From Modestobacter sp. VKM Ac-2982 (lineage in GTDB: Bacteria; Actinomycetota; Actinomycetes; Mycobacteriales; Geodermatophilaceae), in NCBI RefSeq assembly GCF_026967935.1, contig NZ_JAPVBL010000001.1, forward strand, positions 186,001-250,000: a DNA stretch of 64,000 nt, given 5' to 3'. The first letter of the stretch is position 1. Each line of letters begins with the position of its first letter. Below, in pieces: positions 1 to 8,069 of the stretch. A program made the translations under genes and the position numbers. Under the pieces are notes generated by a model, which was not told the DNA's origin, searched no databases, and saw nothing but the letters and a program-made list of their open reading frames with translations.

Positions 1-324
1 ACGGTCACGCTGGCCGTGGCCGCCGAGGCCTACGCCCCCGAGGCCGAGCAGGACGGCGACGAGGGCGACGCACCGGCGCCGGCGGCACCCACCCCCGACA
101 GCGAGGACGACGAGGACGACGGGCCCACCACCCCGACGACCGCCACGGTCACCGCCACGGTCACCCGGAGCAGCCAGCCGACCACGAGCAACACGAGCAC
201 GTCGGCTGCCCCGACGTCGACGTCCCCGACCTCCTCGGCCGCCCCGACGTCGACGTCCCCGACCTCATCGGCCGCCCAGGAGGACGGCGCGTTGGGGCAG
301 ACCAACACCGCGGACCTCCCATGA
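1..324 (+). CDS. C-terminal fragment of an upstream protein with acidic, Ser/Thr/Pro-rich tail
   Basis: The frame is open from the first base of the window to a TGA, so only the C-terminus of a larger protein is visible. It starts with a short hydrophobic/alanine stretch, then an Asp/Glu/Pro/Ala-rich segment, then a Ser/Thr/Pro tail built from an 11-residue tandem repeat. No catalytic motif is present in the visible part. In actinobacteria the gene directly upstream of pknB is normally pknA or pbpA, so one of these is the positional candidate, but the visible residues cannot confirm it. The low-complexity tail would suit an extracellular linker. Confidence 0.55.
   Translation, partial: TVTLAVAAEAYAPEAEQDGDEGDAPAPAAPTPDSEDDEDDGPTTPTTATVTATVTRSSQPTTSNTSTSAAPTSTSPTSSAAPTSTSPTSSAAQEDGALGQTNTADLP
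208..273 (+). repeat. Two tandem 33-bp units encoding a Ser/Thr/Pro repeat
   Basis: Two adjacent 33-bp copies differ at one base (ctcctcg versus ctcatcg). Each encodes an 11-residue Ala-Pro-Thr-Ser type unit in the tail of the first gene. The near identity suggests recent duplication by slippage or recombination. Confidence 0.85.
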
Positions 325-460
325 CACACGCGTCCCCCGGCGCTCGCGTCGCGCCTGCCGCGACGCAGCCAGCGATTAGGCTCCGCGACGGCGCACCGCT
401 CCCCGGTCCTGCCGTCCCGGAGCCGCGACCGCCGCACCGCACCACCCGAGAGGACCACCG

Positions 461-2245
461 ATGACCACCCCCCAGGTGCTCGGCGAGCGCTACGAGATCG
501 GCGGGGTGCTCGGCCGCGGCGGCATGGCGGAGGTGCACCGGGGGCGGGACCTCCGGCTGGGGCGCGAGGTCGCGGTCAAGGTGCTGCGTCAGGACCTCGC
601 CCGGGACCCGTCGTCCCAGGTCCGGTTCCGCCGCGAGGCCCAGGCCAGTGCGTCGCTGAACCACCCGGCGATCGTCGCGGTCTACGACACCGGGGAGGAC
701 CGCACTGCGACCGGGGCGACCCCCTACATCGTCATGGAGTACGTCGAGGGCGACACCCTGCGCGACGTGCTGCGGCGTGAGCGGCGGCTGTCCCCCGAGC
801 GGGCCATGTCCCTGACCGCCGACATCTGCGCGGCCCTGGACTTCAGCCATCGCAACGGCATCGTGCACCGGGACGTGAAGCCCGGCAACGTCATGATCAC
901 GCCGCAGGGCACCGTCAAGGTGATGGACTTCGGCATCGCCCGCGCGGTCTCCGACTCCGCCGCGACGATGACCTCCACGGCCGCCGTGATCGGCACCGCC
1001 CAGTACCTGTCCCCCGAGCAGGCCCGGGGTGAGGGCGTCGACGCCCGCTCCGACGTCTACTCCGCCGGGTGCCTGCTCTACGAGCTGGTCACCGGCAGCC
1101 CGCCCTTCACCGGCGACTCCCCCGTCGCCGTCGCGTACCAGCACGTGCGGGAGGACCCGCGGACTCCGTCGTCGATCAACCCGGAGATCAGCCCGGAGCT
1201 GGACGCGATCCTGCTCAAGGCGATGAGCAAGAACCCGGCCAACCGCTACCAGTCGGCCGCCGACATGCGGGCGGACCTGCTGCGCGCCGTGGCCGGCCAG
1301 CGGGTCGAGGCCACGCCGGTGATGAGCGACGCCGAGAAGACCACGATCATCGGGGTGACCCCCGGCGGGTACGGCAACGACGAGTGGGACGACGGGCAGA
1401 CCGACGACAAGCGCCGGCGCAACCGGATCATCGCCCTGGTCATCGCCGTGGTGCTGGTCGTCGCTGGGGCCGTCGGCCTGGCGCTGGCCCTCAACGGTGC
1501 TTCGGACGAGCCCGACACCCCGGTCGTCGAGCAGGTGGCGGTCCCCGACCTGGTCGGGGACCCGCAGGCCGACGCGGAGGCCGAGATCCTGGCCCAGGGC
1601 CTCCTGATCGGCCCGATCACCCGCGAGCCCAGCACGGAGGCCCAGGAGGGCACCGTGCTCAGCTCGGACCCGGCAGCAGGGACCGAGGTGGACCCCGAGA
1701 CGCGGGTGGCCCTGGTCGTCGGCGGCGGCCCGAACACCATCGCCGTCCCCAACGTGCTCGGCGACCAGCAGGACGAGGCGATCGAACGGCTGGAGGGGGC
1801 CGGCTTCACCGGGAGCACCAGCACCGACCAGGTCGACAGCCTCGAGCCGGCCGGCACCGTCGTTGCCCTCGACCCCGCACCGGGCAGCCAGGCGGCCCCG
1901 GACGTGTCGTTCCGGCTGAGCGTCTCCACCGGCTCGATCACCCTGCCCGACGTGCGTGGTCTCACCGAGCCCGCTGCCCGGGAGGCCCTCGTGGACGCCG
2001 GGATCGACAACGGGGTCATCGTGCCCAACAACGTCGAGCGGGACGATGCCACGCCGGGCACCGTCGTCGACACCGATCCTGGGCCGCGGGCCTCGGTGTC
2101 GGCCGGCGAGACGGTCACCCTGCTGATCGCCGTCCCGACGCCGGCACAGCCGACCCCCACGCCGACCCCGAGCGCGACGCCGACCCCCTCGACCCCGGTC
2201 CCGCCGGCAGGGGAGACCACGGAGACGGTGCAGCCCGCCGGCTGA
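461..2245 (+). CDS. pknB: Membrane Ser/Thr protein kinase PknB with three PASTA domains
   Basis: Eukaryotic-type Ser/Thr kinase that senses peptidoglycan fragments or lipid II outside the cell and phosphorylates division and wall-synthesis proteins inside. Kinase residues are at positions typical of mycobacterial PknB: ATP-binding Lys40 (VAVKVL), catalytic Asp138 (HRDVKPGN), Mg-binding Asp156 (DFG), and activation-loop Thr171 and Thr173. A basic juxtamembrane stretch and one membrane helix follow at about residues 318-345, then three PASTA repeats (about 355-560) and a Pro/Thr tail. The 594-residue length is normal. GAGAGGA lies 6 nt before the ATG. Likely targets encoded in this window include the CwlM-like protein and the MurJ-linked pseudokinase (inference). 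Confidence 0.97.
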   Translation: MTTPQVLGERYEIGGVLGRGGMAEVHRGRDLRLGREVAVKVLRQDLARDPSSQVRFRREAQASASLNHPAIVAVYDTGEDRTATGATPYIVMEYVEGDTLRDVLRRERRLSPERAMSLTADICAALDFSHRNGIVHRDVKPGNVMITPQGTVKVMDFGIARAVSDSAATMTSTAAVIGTAQYLSPEQARGEGVDARSDVYSAGCLLYELVTGSPPFTGDSPVAVAYQHVREDPRTPSSINPEISPELDAILLKAMSKNPANRYQSAADMRADLLRAVAGQRVEATPVMSDAEKTTIIGVTPGGYGNDEWDDGQTDDKRRRNRIIALVIAVVLVVAGAVGLALALNGASDEPDTPVVEQVAVPDLVGDPQADAEAEILAQGLLIGPITREPSTEAQEGTVLSSDPAAGTEVDPETRVALVVGGGPNTIAVPNVLGDQQDEAIERLEGAGFTGSTSTDQVDSLEPAGTVVALDPAPGSQAAPDVSFRLSVSTGSITLPDVRGLTEPAAREALVDAGIDNGVIVPNNVERDDATPGTVVDTDPGPRASVSAGETVTLLIAVPTPAQPTPTPTPSATPTPSTPVPPAGETTETVQPAG

Positions 2246-2250
2246 GCCCG

Positions 2251-2270
2251 GGCCACCTCTGAGGGTGGCC
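2251..2270. terminator. Weak bidirectional hairpin between convergent pknB and pabA
   Basis: ggccacc and ggtggcc form a 7-bp stem with a 6-nt loop in the 28-nt gap between the two convergent stops. There is no T-tract. It is a modest candidate only. Confidence 0.4.
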
Positions 2271-2273
2271 GGT

Positions 2274-2936
2274 TCAGACGGTGACGGTGGTGAGCCGGCG
2301 GGCGCTGGCCGCCGCAGCTTCGACCCGGGCGGGATCCGGCGCCAGCCCACAGCCGGACAGCCAGTTCGCCAGCAGCTGGTGCCCGCCCTCGGTGAGCACC
2401 GACTCGGGGTGGAACTGCACGCCCTCGATCGGCAGCTCCCGGTGCCGCAGCGCCATCACGATGCCCGAGGGCGTGCGGCCGGTGACCTCCAGCTCGGCCG
2501 GGACGCTGTCGGACTCGACCGCCAGCGAGTGGTACCGAGTGGCGGTGAACGGGCTGCCCAGCCCGGCAAGCACGCCCACACCGTCGTGCACCACCTGGCT
2601 GGTCTTGCCGTGCAGCAGCTCGGGCGCCCGGCCCACGACGCCACCGAAGGCCTCGGCGATCGCCTGGTGGCCCAGGCAGACCCCGAGCACCGGCAGCCCG
2701 GCGTCGGCGGCGGCCCGCACCATCGGCACGGTCACCCCGGCGTCGACCGGCGTGCCGGGGCCCGGGGAGAGCAGCACGCCGGCGACGTCGAGGTCGGCGA
2801 GCTCCTCGACGGTGACCGCGTCGTTGCGCCGCACCAGGCTCGGCACGCCTAGCTGGCCCAGGTACTGGACCAGGTTGTAGACGAAGCTGTCGAAGTTGTC
2901 GACGACGAGCACCGGCCGGACGGGGGGCAGGCTCAT
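2274..2936 (-). CDS. pabA: Glutamine amidotransferase subunit of aminodeoxychorismate/anthranilate synthase
   Basis: Class I glutamine amidotransferase that hydrolyses glutamine and channels ammonia to a PabB- or TrpE-type partner for folate or tryptophan synthesis. The triad is visible: Cys87 in GVCLGHQ, His176 and Glu178 in FHPES. The oxyanion-loop motif LLSPGPGTP and the N-terminal VVDNFDSFVYNL are also typical. The 220-residue length matches stand-alone PabA/TrpG proteins. The gene sits where trpG/pabA lies beside pknB in mycobacteria, converging on pknB. No partner gene is present here, so PabA versus TrpG cannot be decided from the window. No strong ribosome binding site is seen before the ATG. 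Confidence 0.93.
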   Translation of the reverse strand: MSLPPVRPVLVVDNFDSFVYNLVQYLGQLGVPSLVRRNDAVTVEELADLDVAGVLLSPGPGTPVDAGVTVPMVRAAADAGLPVLGVCLGHQAIAEAFGGVVGRAPELLHGKTSQVVHDGVGVLAGLGSPFTATRYHSLAVESDSVPAELEVTGRTPSGIVMALRHRELPIEGVQFHPESVLTEGGHQLLANWLSGCGLAPDPARVEAAAASARRLTTVTV

Positions 2937-3019
2937 CGCTCGACACTCACGTCGGTGCAGGACACGGGGCTCGATCTCCAGGGCGTTGAGGGGGCGGGAC
3001 GGCCGGGCCGGGAACGGGC

Positions 3020-3766
3020 TCAGCCGACGCTGGCGTACTGCATGTCCAGCGCGCCGTCGTAGGGCGCCAGGGTCAGCTGGTTCTGCTCCTCGAGGTCGAA
3101 GGTCAACCCGTAGTCCTCGACCGCGTCCTGGAAGACCTGCACCTCCGGGGAGGCCGCCAGCTCCTCTCGCATCTCGTCGGCGTCGCCGACGGCGGTGACC
3201 ACGTAGGGCGGGGAGTACGCGCGGCCGTGCAGCAACAGGGTCGGGCCGACACAGATGACCGCGCTGGTGGCGATCAGCCGCTGCCCCATGATGGCCACCC
3301 CGTCGGCACCAGCGGCCCAGAGGGCGTTCACCACACCCTGGACGTCGGACTGGTGGATGACCAGGTTGTCCGGGTTGCCCTCGGTCGGGGTCGTGCCGGT
3401 GGGCTGGCGCGGTGCGTCGTCCAGCACGATCGACATCCCCGGCCCGGTCACCTCGGCGAGCCCGGCGGAGCCGACCCCGGGAGCGACCCGCCGCTGAGCG
3501 GCGGCGACCTCACCGTTCCGGGAGGCCGCCAGGTCGGTGAGCGCCTGCACCTGCTCCTGCAGGGCGGCCAGCTCGCTCTGCTGGCGGGCGACGGCGGAGT
3601 CCCGCTGCTCGATCAGCGCGGACAGCTCGGTGATCTCCCCGCCCCGCAGGTCGGTGCCCTGCGCCGTCCTGCTGGAGGTGGCGAAGAGCAGGCCGGCAGC
3701 CAGGGCGACGACGGGCACGAGCCCGACCCACGGGTCGAACCGGCGGGAGCGCCCGGTGCGGGCCAT
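3020..3766 (-). CDS. DUF881 membrane-anchored protein
   Basis: Member of the DUF881 (YlxW/YlxX-like) family, found next to division genes in actinobacteria and firmicutes; its molecular function is not established. Visible are a basic N-terminus, one membrane helix at about residues 14-31, a likely coiled coil at about 43-85, and the DUF881 domain beyond (motifs such as VTGPGMSIVLDD and NDLW-like VVNALWAAGADG). The protein is probably anchored with the domain outside the cell. AGGAGG lies 5 nt before the ATG. It is transcribed divergently from crgA, as in mycobacteria. The class E sortase gene often found between this family and trpG is absent. Confidence 0.9.
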   Translation of the reverse strand: MARTGRSRRFDPWVGLVPVVALAAGLLFATSSRTAQGTDLRGGEITELSALIEQRDSAVARQQSELAALQEQVQALTDLAASRNGEVAAAQRRVAPGVGSAGLAEVTGPGMSIVLDDAPRQPTGTTPTEGNPDNLVIHQSDVQGVVNALWAAGADGVAIMGQRLIATSAVICVGPTLLLHGRAYSPPYVVTAVGDADEMREELAASPEVQVFQDAVEDYGLTFDLEEQNQLTLAPYDGALDMQYASVG

Positions 3767-3855
3767 GCACGCCTCCTGGTGTCAGCGTCCACCCCGGGAG
3801 GGCGGACAGGGGTGACGTCGCCGCGTGACGGGGCGGGACTGCTGGCCTCTCAGCT

Positions 3856-3861
3856 TAGGCT
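3856..3861 (+). promoter_or_regulatory. Candidate -10 element (TAGGCT) for crgA
   Basis: TAGGCT fits the actinobacterial TAnnnT -10 consensus and lies 54 nt before the crgA GTG, giving a short 5' leader. No convincing -35 hexamer is seen. Confidence 0.4.
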
Positions 3862-3915
3862 GGTGACCGTTCACGCCGGGGCGTCAGGCCACCGGCCCGG
3901 GAGGGAGTCCGCCAG

Positions 3916-4188
3916 GTGCCGAAGTCGAAGGTGCGCAAGAAGTCGGTCTACACGCCGCCGGAGGGCGTGCTGCCCTCGAGCGCGGCCCGGGCACAGGCCG
4001 CGAAGCCCAGCCCGCGGTGGTACGCCCCGGTGATGATCGGGCTGATGCTGCTCGGCCTGCTGTGGATCGTCGTCTACTACGTGGCAGGCGACCGGATCCC
4101 GCTCATGGTGACGTTGGGCCCGTGGAACTTCGCCATCGGGTTCGGCGCCATGGTCGCCGGTCTGGTCATGTCGATGCGCTGGCGCTGA
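3916..4188 (+). CDS. crgA: Cell division protein CrgA
   Basis: Small actinobacterial membrane protein that recruits penicillin-binding proteins to the FtsZ ring and coordinates growth and septation. The 90-residue protein opens with a basic cytoplasmic MPKSKVRKKS segment and has two membrane helices (about residues 37-57 and 68-86) joined by the conserved loop with GPWNFAIGFG. The GTG start is preceded by GAGGGAG 8 nt upstream. A strong hairpin directly follows the stop. It keeps its mycobacterial neighbours on the DUF881 side, but a thiolase gene has been placed between it and the PH-domain gene. Confidence 0.97.
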   Translation: MPKSKVRKKSVYTPPEGVLPSSAARAQAAKPSPRWYAPVMIGLMLLGLLWIVVYYVAGDRIPLMVTLGPWNFAIGFGAMVAGLVMSMRWR

Positions 4189-4210
4189 CACCCGCGCACG
4201 CCCGGCCGAC

Positions 4211-4241
4211 AGGCCCTCGTCCCCACCGGGGACGGGGGCCT
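4211..4241 (+). terminator. Rho-independent-type hairpin after crgA
   Basis: A 14-bp stem (one G-U pair) with loop ACC: aggccctcgtcccc pairs with ggggacgggggcct. It begins 22 nt after the crgA stop and is followed by a weakly T-containing stretch, as is common at high G+C. Confidence 0.8.
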
Positions 4242-4768
4242 TCGTCGTCCCTGGGACGTCGGTACTCCGAACGGTCACCGATGCACAGCGGTCAGTGACC
4301 GGCTCGCAGGGTCGACAAACGGTCAACCCGCAGGTCAGCGGCCCGCCGAGAGATCGTCTGTGCACAGCGCCGGACGTCGTCCACAGGCGGCAGGTCCGGC
4401 CGTCCACGGGTTTGTCCACGATCTGTGGGTTGCCGAAGGGGCGGCATCCCAGGTTGACCTGCGGATATGCCGGCGATGTGACTGCTGGGACGGAAACGGC
4501 ACAGGGGTAACTACACCCGTGGAACTCCGTCCCCAGCTGTGTACACAGCTGTGGGAAACCCTCCGGCGCACGATGACCGACAGGCCCGGTGCAGGTCCCT
4601 ACTACCCGTCGCCGGTATCCGCAAACCGCCAGCGTGACGGGCCGTTCCCGCGCGTGTCCGGGCGAGTTGTCGACTTCCCCACCCCGGTCGAGGGTCGCCG
4701 GGAACGGCACAGCCCCCGGCCGTGGGGACGGGGGCTGTGGACGGAGTGCGGCGGACCGGTCGGTGGCC
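4242..4768. other. Non-coding region with DnaA-box-like 9-mers
   Basis: About 530 bases with no credible gene lie between the crgA terminator and the end of the thiolase gene. They contain 9-mers close to the actinobacterial DnaA box TTGTCCACA: ctgtgcaca (4358-4366), tcgtccaca (4377-4385), ttgtccacg (4412-4420) and, on the minus strand, ccgtccaca (4736-4744). There is also an 18-bp perfect palindrome. The text CCCCAG-CTGTGTACA near 4531 recurs with one inserted base in oriC near 22150. Function is unknown; DnaA titration or an origin remnant are possibilities. Confidence 0.5.
4534..4551. promoter_or_regulatory. 18-bp perfect palindrome, possible regulator-binding site
   Basis: cagctgtgtacacagctg is its own reverse complement. 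Its length fits a dimeric regulator operator. It is not near a start codon: the flanking genes are oriented so that it lies downstream of both. Confidence 0.45.
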
Positions 4769-5929
4769 TCAGTGGTCGAGGAGCTCCAGGATCGTGGCGT
4801 TGGCCATGCCGCCGCCCTCGCACATCGTCTGCAGCCCGTACCGGGTCCCGCTGGCCTGCATGTGGTGCACGAGCGTGGTCATGATCCGTGCCCCCGAGGC
4901 GCCCAGTGGGTGCCCGAGCGCGATCGCACCGCCCAGGGGGTTGACCACGTCGGCTCCGACGCCGATCTCCCGGCACCAGGCGAGCGGCACCGGGGCGAAC
5001 GCCTCGTTCACCTCGAAGACGCCGATGTCGGCCGGCGCGAGCCCGGAGCGGTCCAGCACCTTGCGGGTGGCCGGGATCGGTGCGGTCAGCATGATCACCG
5101 GGTCGTCGCCGGCCACGACCGTCGTGTGCACCCGGACCAGCGGGGTCAGCCCGAGCTCGCGTGCCCGTTCGGAGGTGGTCACCAGCAGCGCCGCCGACCC
5201 GTCGGAGATCTGGCTGGCGTTCCCCGCGCTGATCACGCCGTCGGCCTGGAAGGGGGTCCTGAGCGCCCCCAGCGCCTCGAGGGTGCCGCCGGTACGGATC
5301 CCCTCGTCGGCGGACACGACGGTGCCCTCGGGGGTGGTGACCGGGACGAGCTGTGCGTCGAAGGCCCCGTCGGCCCGTGCCTTGGCGGACCGCTCGTGCG
5401 ACCGCAGCGCGAACTCGTCGAGCTCGGCCCGCGACAGGCCCCAGCGCGCCGCGATCATCTCGGCGCCGACCCCCTGGTTGGGCGCGACACCGCCGTAGCG
5501 GGCCAGGTACTGCGGCCCCAGCGGTCGGCCGGCCGACCCGTCACCGGCCGAGGAGCCCATCGGCACCCGGCTCATCGACTCGACCCCACCAGCGACCACG
5601 ACGTCCGCCTGGCCGCTGACGACCGTCGCGGCGGCGAAGGCGACCGCCTGCTGGGAGGAGCCGCACTGCCGGTCGATGGTCGTGCCGGGCACCGACTCCG
5701 GCCAGCCGGCCGCCAGCGCGGCCACCCGCCCGATGTTGCTGGTCTGCTCGCCGACCTGGCTCACGCAGCCCCAGAACACGTCGTCGACGACGGCGGGGTC
5801 CAGGCCGGTGCGCTCCACCAGGGCCCGCAGGACGGCGGCGGAGAGGTCGGCGGCGTGCACGCCGGACAGCCCGCCACCCCGCTTCCCGACCGGCGTGCGG
5901 ACGGCGGCACAGATGACGGCATCGCGCAT
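4769..5929 (-). CDS. Thiolase family acetyl-CoA acyltransferase
   Basis: Thiolases join or cleave acyl-CoA units, in acetoacetyl-CoA formation or fatty acid beta-oxidation. The nucleophile is Cys89 in DRQCGSSQQA; the later motifs FEVNEAFA, GGAIALGHPLGASGAR and the C-terminal CEGGGMANA supply the catalytic His and second Cys. The 386-residue length is typical of a full enzyme. GAGGAG lies close before the ATG. The substrate cannot be read from sequence, so acetyl-CoA C-acetyltransferase (AtoB/FadA type) is the general call. The gene interrupts the usual crgA / PH-domain / ppiA order and has no pathway partners nearby. Confidence 0.93.
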   Translation of the reverse strand: MRDAVICAAVRTPVGKRGGGLSGVHAADLSAAVLRALVERTGLDPAVVDDVFWGCVSQVGEQTSNIGRVAALAAGWPESVPGTTIDRQCGSSQQAVAFAAATVVSGQADVVVAGGVESMSRVPMGSSAGDGSAGRPLGPQYLARYGGVAPNQGVGAEMIAARWGLSRAELDEFALRSHERSAKARADGAFDAQLVPVTTPEGTVVSADEGIRTGGTLEALGALRTPFQADGVISAGNASQISDGSAALLVTTSERARELGLTPLVRVHTTVVAGDDPVIMLTAPIPATRKVLDRSGLAPADIGVFEVNEAFAPVPLAWCREIGVGADVVNPLGGAIALGHPLGASGARIMTTLVHHMQASGTRYGLQTMCEGGGMANATILELLDH

Positions 5930-6026
5930 GGACCACTCCTCACCACAGGTGACGTCTCAGACGTCCGGTAAAGGAGATGCTAGGTGGCAAGTACAGGTCC
6001 GCGGCCGGTGCTGACAAGCTGGCCCC

Positions 6027-6431
6027 GTGCACTGGTCGCCCCGGATCGGCGAGGCGGTGGCGATGGCGGTCACCGGCGTGGCCCTCGCGCTGGCCACCCT
6101 GCTGGTCGACCCGGTGGGTCGGGTCCTCGTCGGTGGCGGCGCCGTGCTGCTGCTCGGCCTGGCCACCCGCGACCTCCTGCTCCGCCCCCGGCTGCGGGCC
6201 GATGCCCGGGGTGTGACGGTGCGGGCGCTCAGCGGGGGCACGACGATCGCCTGGCCGGCGCTGCGGGCCCGGGTGCGCACCGCACGACGGTGGGGGTTGC
6301 GGACGCAGACGCTGGAGCTCGAGGACCGCACGGACGACGCCGTCCTGGTCGTGCTGGGCCGCCGGGACCTCGGCGAGGACCCGGCCACGGTCGCCCGGGC
6401 ACTGCACGAGGCCGGCGCGGGAGCCGGCTAG
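6027..6431 (+). CDS. Small membrane protein with bacterial PH-like domain
   Basis: Two hydrophobic segments at about residues 9-27 and 31-48 are followed by a compact beta-rich region (about 55-132, with ADARGVTVRAL and TIAWPALRARV). This is the layout of the actinobacterial bPH/Cfp6-type family encoded beside crgA and ppiA in mycobacteria. Function is unknown. The start is GTG. The 3' end overlaps the convergent rhomboid gene by 4 nt, so transcripts of the two genes overlap tail to tail. Confidence 0.8.
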   Translation: MHWSPRIGEAVAMAVTGVALALATLLVDPVGRVLVGGGAVLLLGLATRDLLLRPRLRADARGVTVRALSGGTTIAWPALRARVRTARRWGLRTQTLELEDRTDDAVLVVLGRRDLGEDPATVARALHEAGAGAG

Positions 6432-7306
6432 CGCCAGCCGCCGAGGACCAGGACCAGCAGCAGCACCACGAGAGAGGCGATCCCGCCGACCGCGACGGGC
6501 CGGCGGCCGCGGGCCAGGACGAGGACCCCGGCCGTGAGCACGCCCACCACCAGACCGCCGAGGTGCCCGAGCAGGGAGACCCCCGGCAGGAAGCTGATCG
6601 CCAGGTTGATCACCAGCAGGGTGAGGAGGCCGCGGAGGTCCTGCTTCTGCTTCAGCAGGACGACGCCGAGGGCCCCGAGCAGGCCGTAGATCGCCGCCGA
6701 TGCCCCGACCACCGCACCGAGGTACGCGCCGAACAGCTGCAGGGCGGCCACGCCGCCCAGCGCGGAGACCAGGTACACGGTCAGGAAGCGGCCCCGGCCC
6801 AGCATCCGTTCGAGCTCGGAGCCGAACAGCAGCAGGGCGAGCATGTTCAGCGCCAGGTGCACCGGCCCGACGTGGGTGAAGGCACTCGTGACCACCCGCC
6901 ACCACTCACCGACGTCGACCAGGTACGGGACGATCGCGAAGTCGTCCTGCAACGGTGACCGGAAGCTGCGCAGCGGGTTGACGCCGACGCTGATCGCCGA
7001 GGCGGCGGTCGCCAGGGCGACCAGCAGGTTCAGCGTGATGAGGGAGAGGGTGACCGGCCCCCAACGCCGGGCGGCGCTGCGCAGCCCGGTGGTGCGCTTG
7101 GGACGGCGGACGGTGGCGTTGCCGGCCCGCACGTCGTCCGGGCACTGGAAGCCGACCGCGGCCGGGTTCATGCACTCCGGGCAGATCGGCCGGCCGCAGC
7201 GGGTGCAGCGGACCCCGGTCGGCCGGTCCGGGTGCCGGTAGCAGGTGGCTGGGGGCGCCGGCTGCGGATCCGCGCCGGCGCCCCCGTTGCCCTCAGGCGT
7301 GCTCAG
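6428..7306 (-). CDS. Rhomboid intramembrane serine protease with N-terminal zinc finger, apparent CTG start
   Basis: Rhomboid proteases cut transmembrane substrates within the membrane. The dyad is visible as Ser203 (GASAAIYG) and His248 (LLGHLGG), with HLALNM in an early helix; there are six or seven helices. A Cys/His-rich finger precedes them ([25 protein letters not shown]), as in many actinobacterial rhomboids. The first ATG in frame (7171) would cut through this finger. The frame is open upstream to a stop near 7355 but has no ATG, GTG or TTG. A CTG overlapping the ppiA stop (CTGA), 8 nt after GAGGTG, fits best. The product would be 292 residues and coupled to ppiA. Confidence 0.85.
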   Translation of the reverse strand: MSTPEGNGGAGADPQPAPPATCYRHPDRPTGVRCTRCGRPICPECMNPAAVGFQCPDDVRAGNATVRRPKRTTGLRSAARRWGPVTLSLITLNLLVALATAASAISVGVNPLRSFRSPLQDDFAIVPYLVDVGEWWRVVTSAFTHVGPVHLALNMLALLLFGSELERMLGRGRFLTVYLVSALGGVAALQLFGAYLGAVVGASAAIYGLLGALGVVLLKQKQDLRGLLTLLVINLAISFLPGVSLLGHLGGLVVGVLTAGVLVLARGRRPVAVGGIASLVVLLLVLVLGGWR

Positions 7307-7839
7307 CTGCGCTGCACCTCGACGGAGTTGATCACGACGTCCTCGACCGGGCGGTCACCGCGGGCGGTCGGGGTGGCGGCGATCGCGTCGACGACCTGGC
7401 GGCTGGCGTCGTCGGCCACCTCACCGAAGATCGTGTGCTTGTTGTTCAGGTGCGGCGTGCTGGTGACGGTGATGAAGAACTGGGAGCCGTTCGTGCCCGG
7501 GCCCGCGTTGGCCATGGCCAGAAGGTAGGGGCGGTTGAACGACAGGTCGGGGTGGAACTCGTCACCGAAGCGGTAGCCGGGGCCACCGGTGCCCTGACCG
7601 AGCGGGTCGCCGCCCTGGATCATGAAGCCCGGGATGACCCGGTGGAACACCGTGCCGTCGTAGAGCTTGTCGGTGGTCTTCTCGCGCGTGCGCGGGTCGA
7701 TCCACTCGCGGCTGCCCTCGGCGAGCTCGGTGAAGTTCGCGACCGTCTTCGGGGCGTGGTCGGGGAACAGGTCGACGGTGATGTCGCCGTGGTTGGTGTG
7801 CAGGACGGCGCGCCGTGCGGCGGAGGTCTGTTCAGTCAC
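7303..7839 (-). CDS. ppiA: Cyclophilin-type peptidyl-prolyl cis-trans isomerase
   Basis: Cytoplasmic cyclophilin that speeds proline isomerisation during folding. Core motifs are present: [20 protein letters not shown], the FGDEFH segment, [16 protein letters not shown] and the HTIFGEV loop, with the catalytic Arg in FHRV. There is no signal peptide. Of several clustered GTG codons, the one at 7839 is chosen because GGGAGAG lies 8 nt before it; the more upstream GTGs are too close to that site. The stop overlaps the CTG start proposed for the rhomboid gene. The position matches ppiA of mycobacteria. Confidence 0.95.
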   Translation of the reverse strand: MTEQTSAARRAVLHTNHGDITVDLFPDHAPKTVANFTELAEGSREWIDPRTREKTTDKLYDGTVFHRVIPGFMIQGGDPLGQGTGGPGYRFGDEFHPDLSFNRPYLLAMANAGPGTNGSQFFITVTSTPHLNNKHTIFGEVADDASRQVVDAIAATPTARGDRPVEDVVINSVEVQRS

Positions 7840-7935
7840 GACCACCACTCTCCCACTGCGGCCCGTGCGGCCGCTGGGCGACCGGTGGGACCGGGCTGTG
7901 GCCGGGCGCCCGGCGACGTCCCGTGCGGATCGGAG

Positions 7936-8008
7936 TGGAGACGAGGGGAATCGAACCCCTAACCCCCGCCTTGCAAAGGCGGTGCTCTGCCAATTGAGCT
8001 ACGTCCCC
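7936..8008 (-). tRNA. tRNA-Ala (anticodon TGC)
   Basis: The minus strand reads GGGGACGTAGCTCAATTGG, then an anticodon arm CCGCC-TTTGCAA-GGCGG with anticodon TGC, and a T arm containing GGTTCGATTCC. The acceptor stem GGGGACG pairs with CGTCTCC (one G-U), with discriminator A. CCA is not encoded. tRNA-Ala and tRNA-Ile at this place near gyrA are typical of actinobacteria. Confidence 0.97.
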
Positions 8009-8069
8009 GAAGGGAAAGACAATCACGTCCCCGGGGAGGCTGCGGTCGACGGACCCCGCAGCCGCGGGT

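Noticed and set aside
161-2350. Long minus-strand frame antisense to pknB
   Set aside because: pknB has a full set of kinase and PASTA motifs; the antisense frame is low-complexity Arg/Gly/Asp without motifs.
4454-4480. Promoter with TTGACC -35 in the crgA-thiolase gap
   Set aside because: No acceptable -10 follows at 16-18 nt and no gene starts downstream on that strand before 6027.
7172-7306. Frameshift or broken start in the rhomboid gene
   Set aside because: The finger-coding stretch is in the same frame as the protease and uninterrupted, so a non-standard CTG start explains it better than a frameshift.
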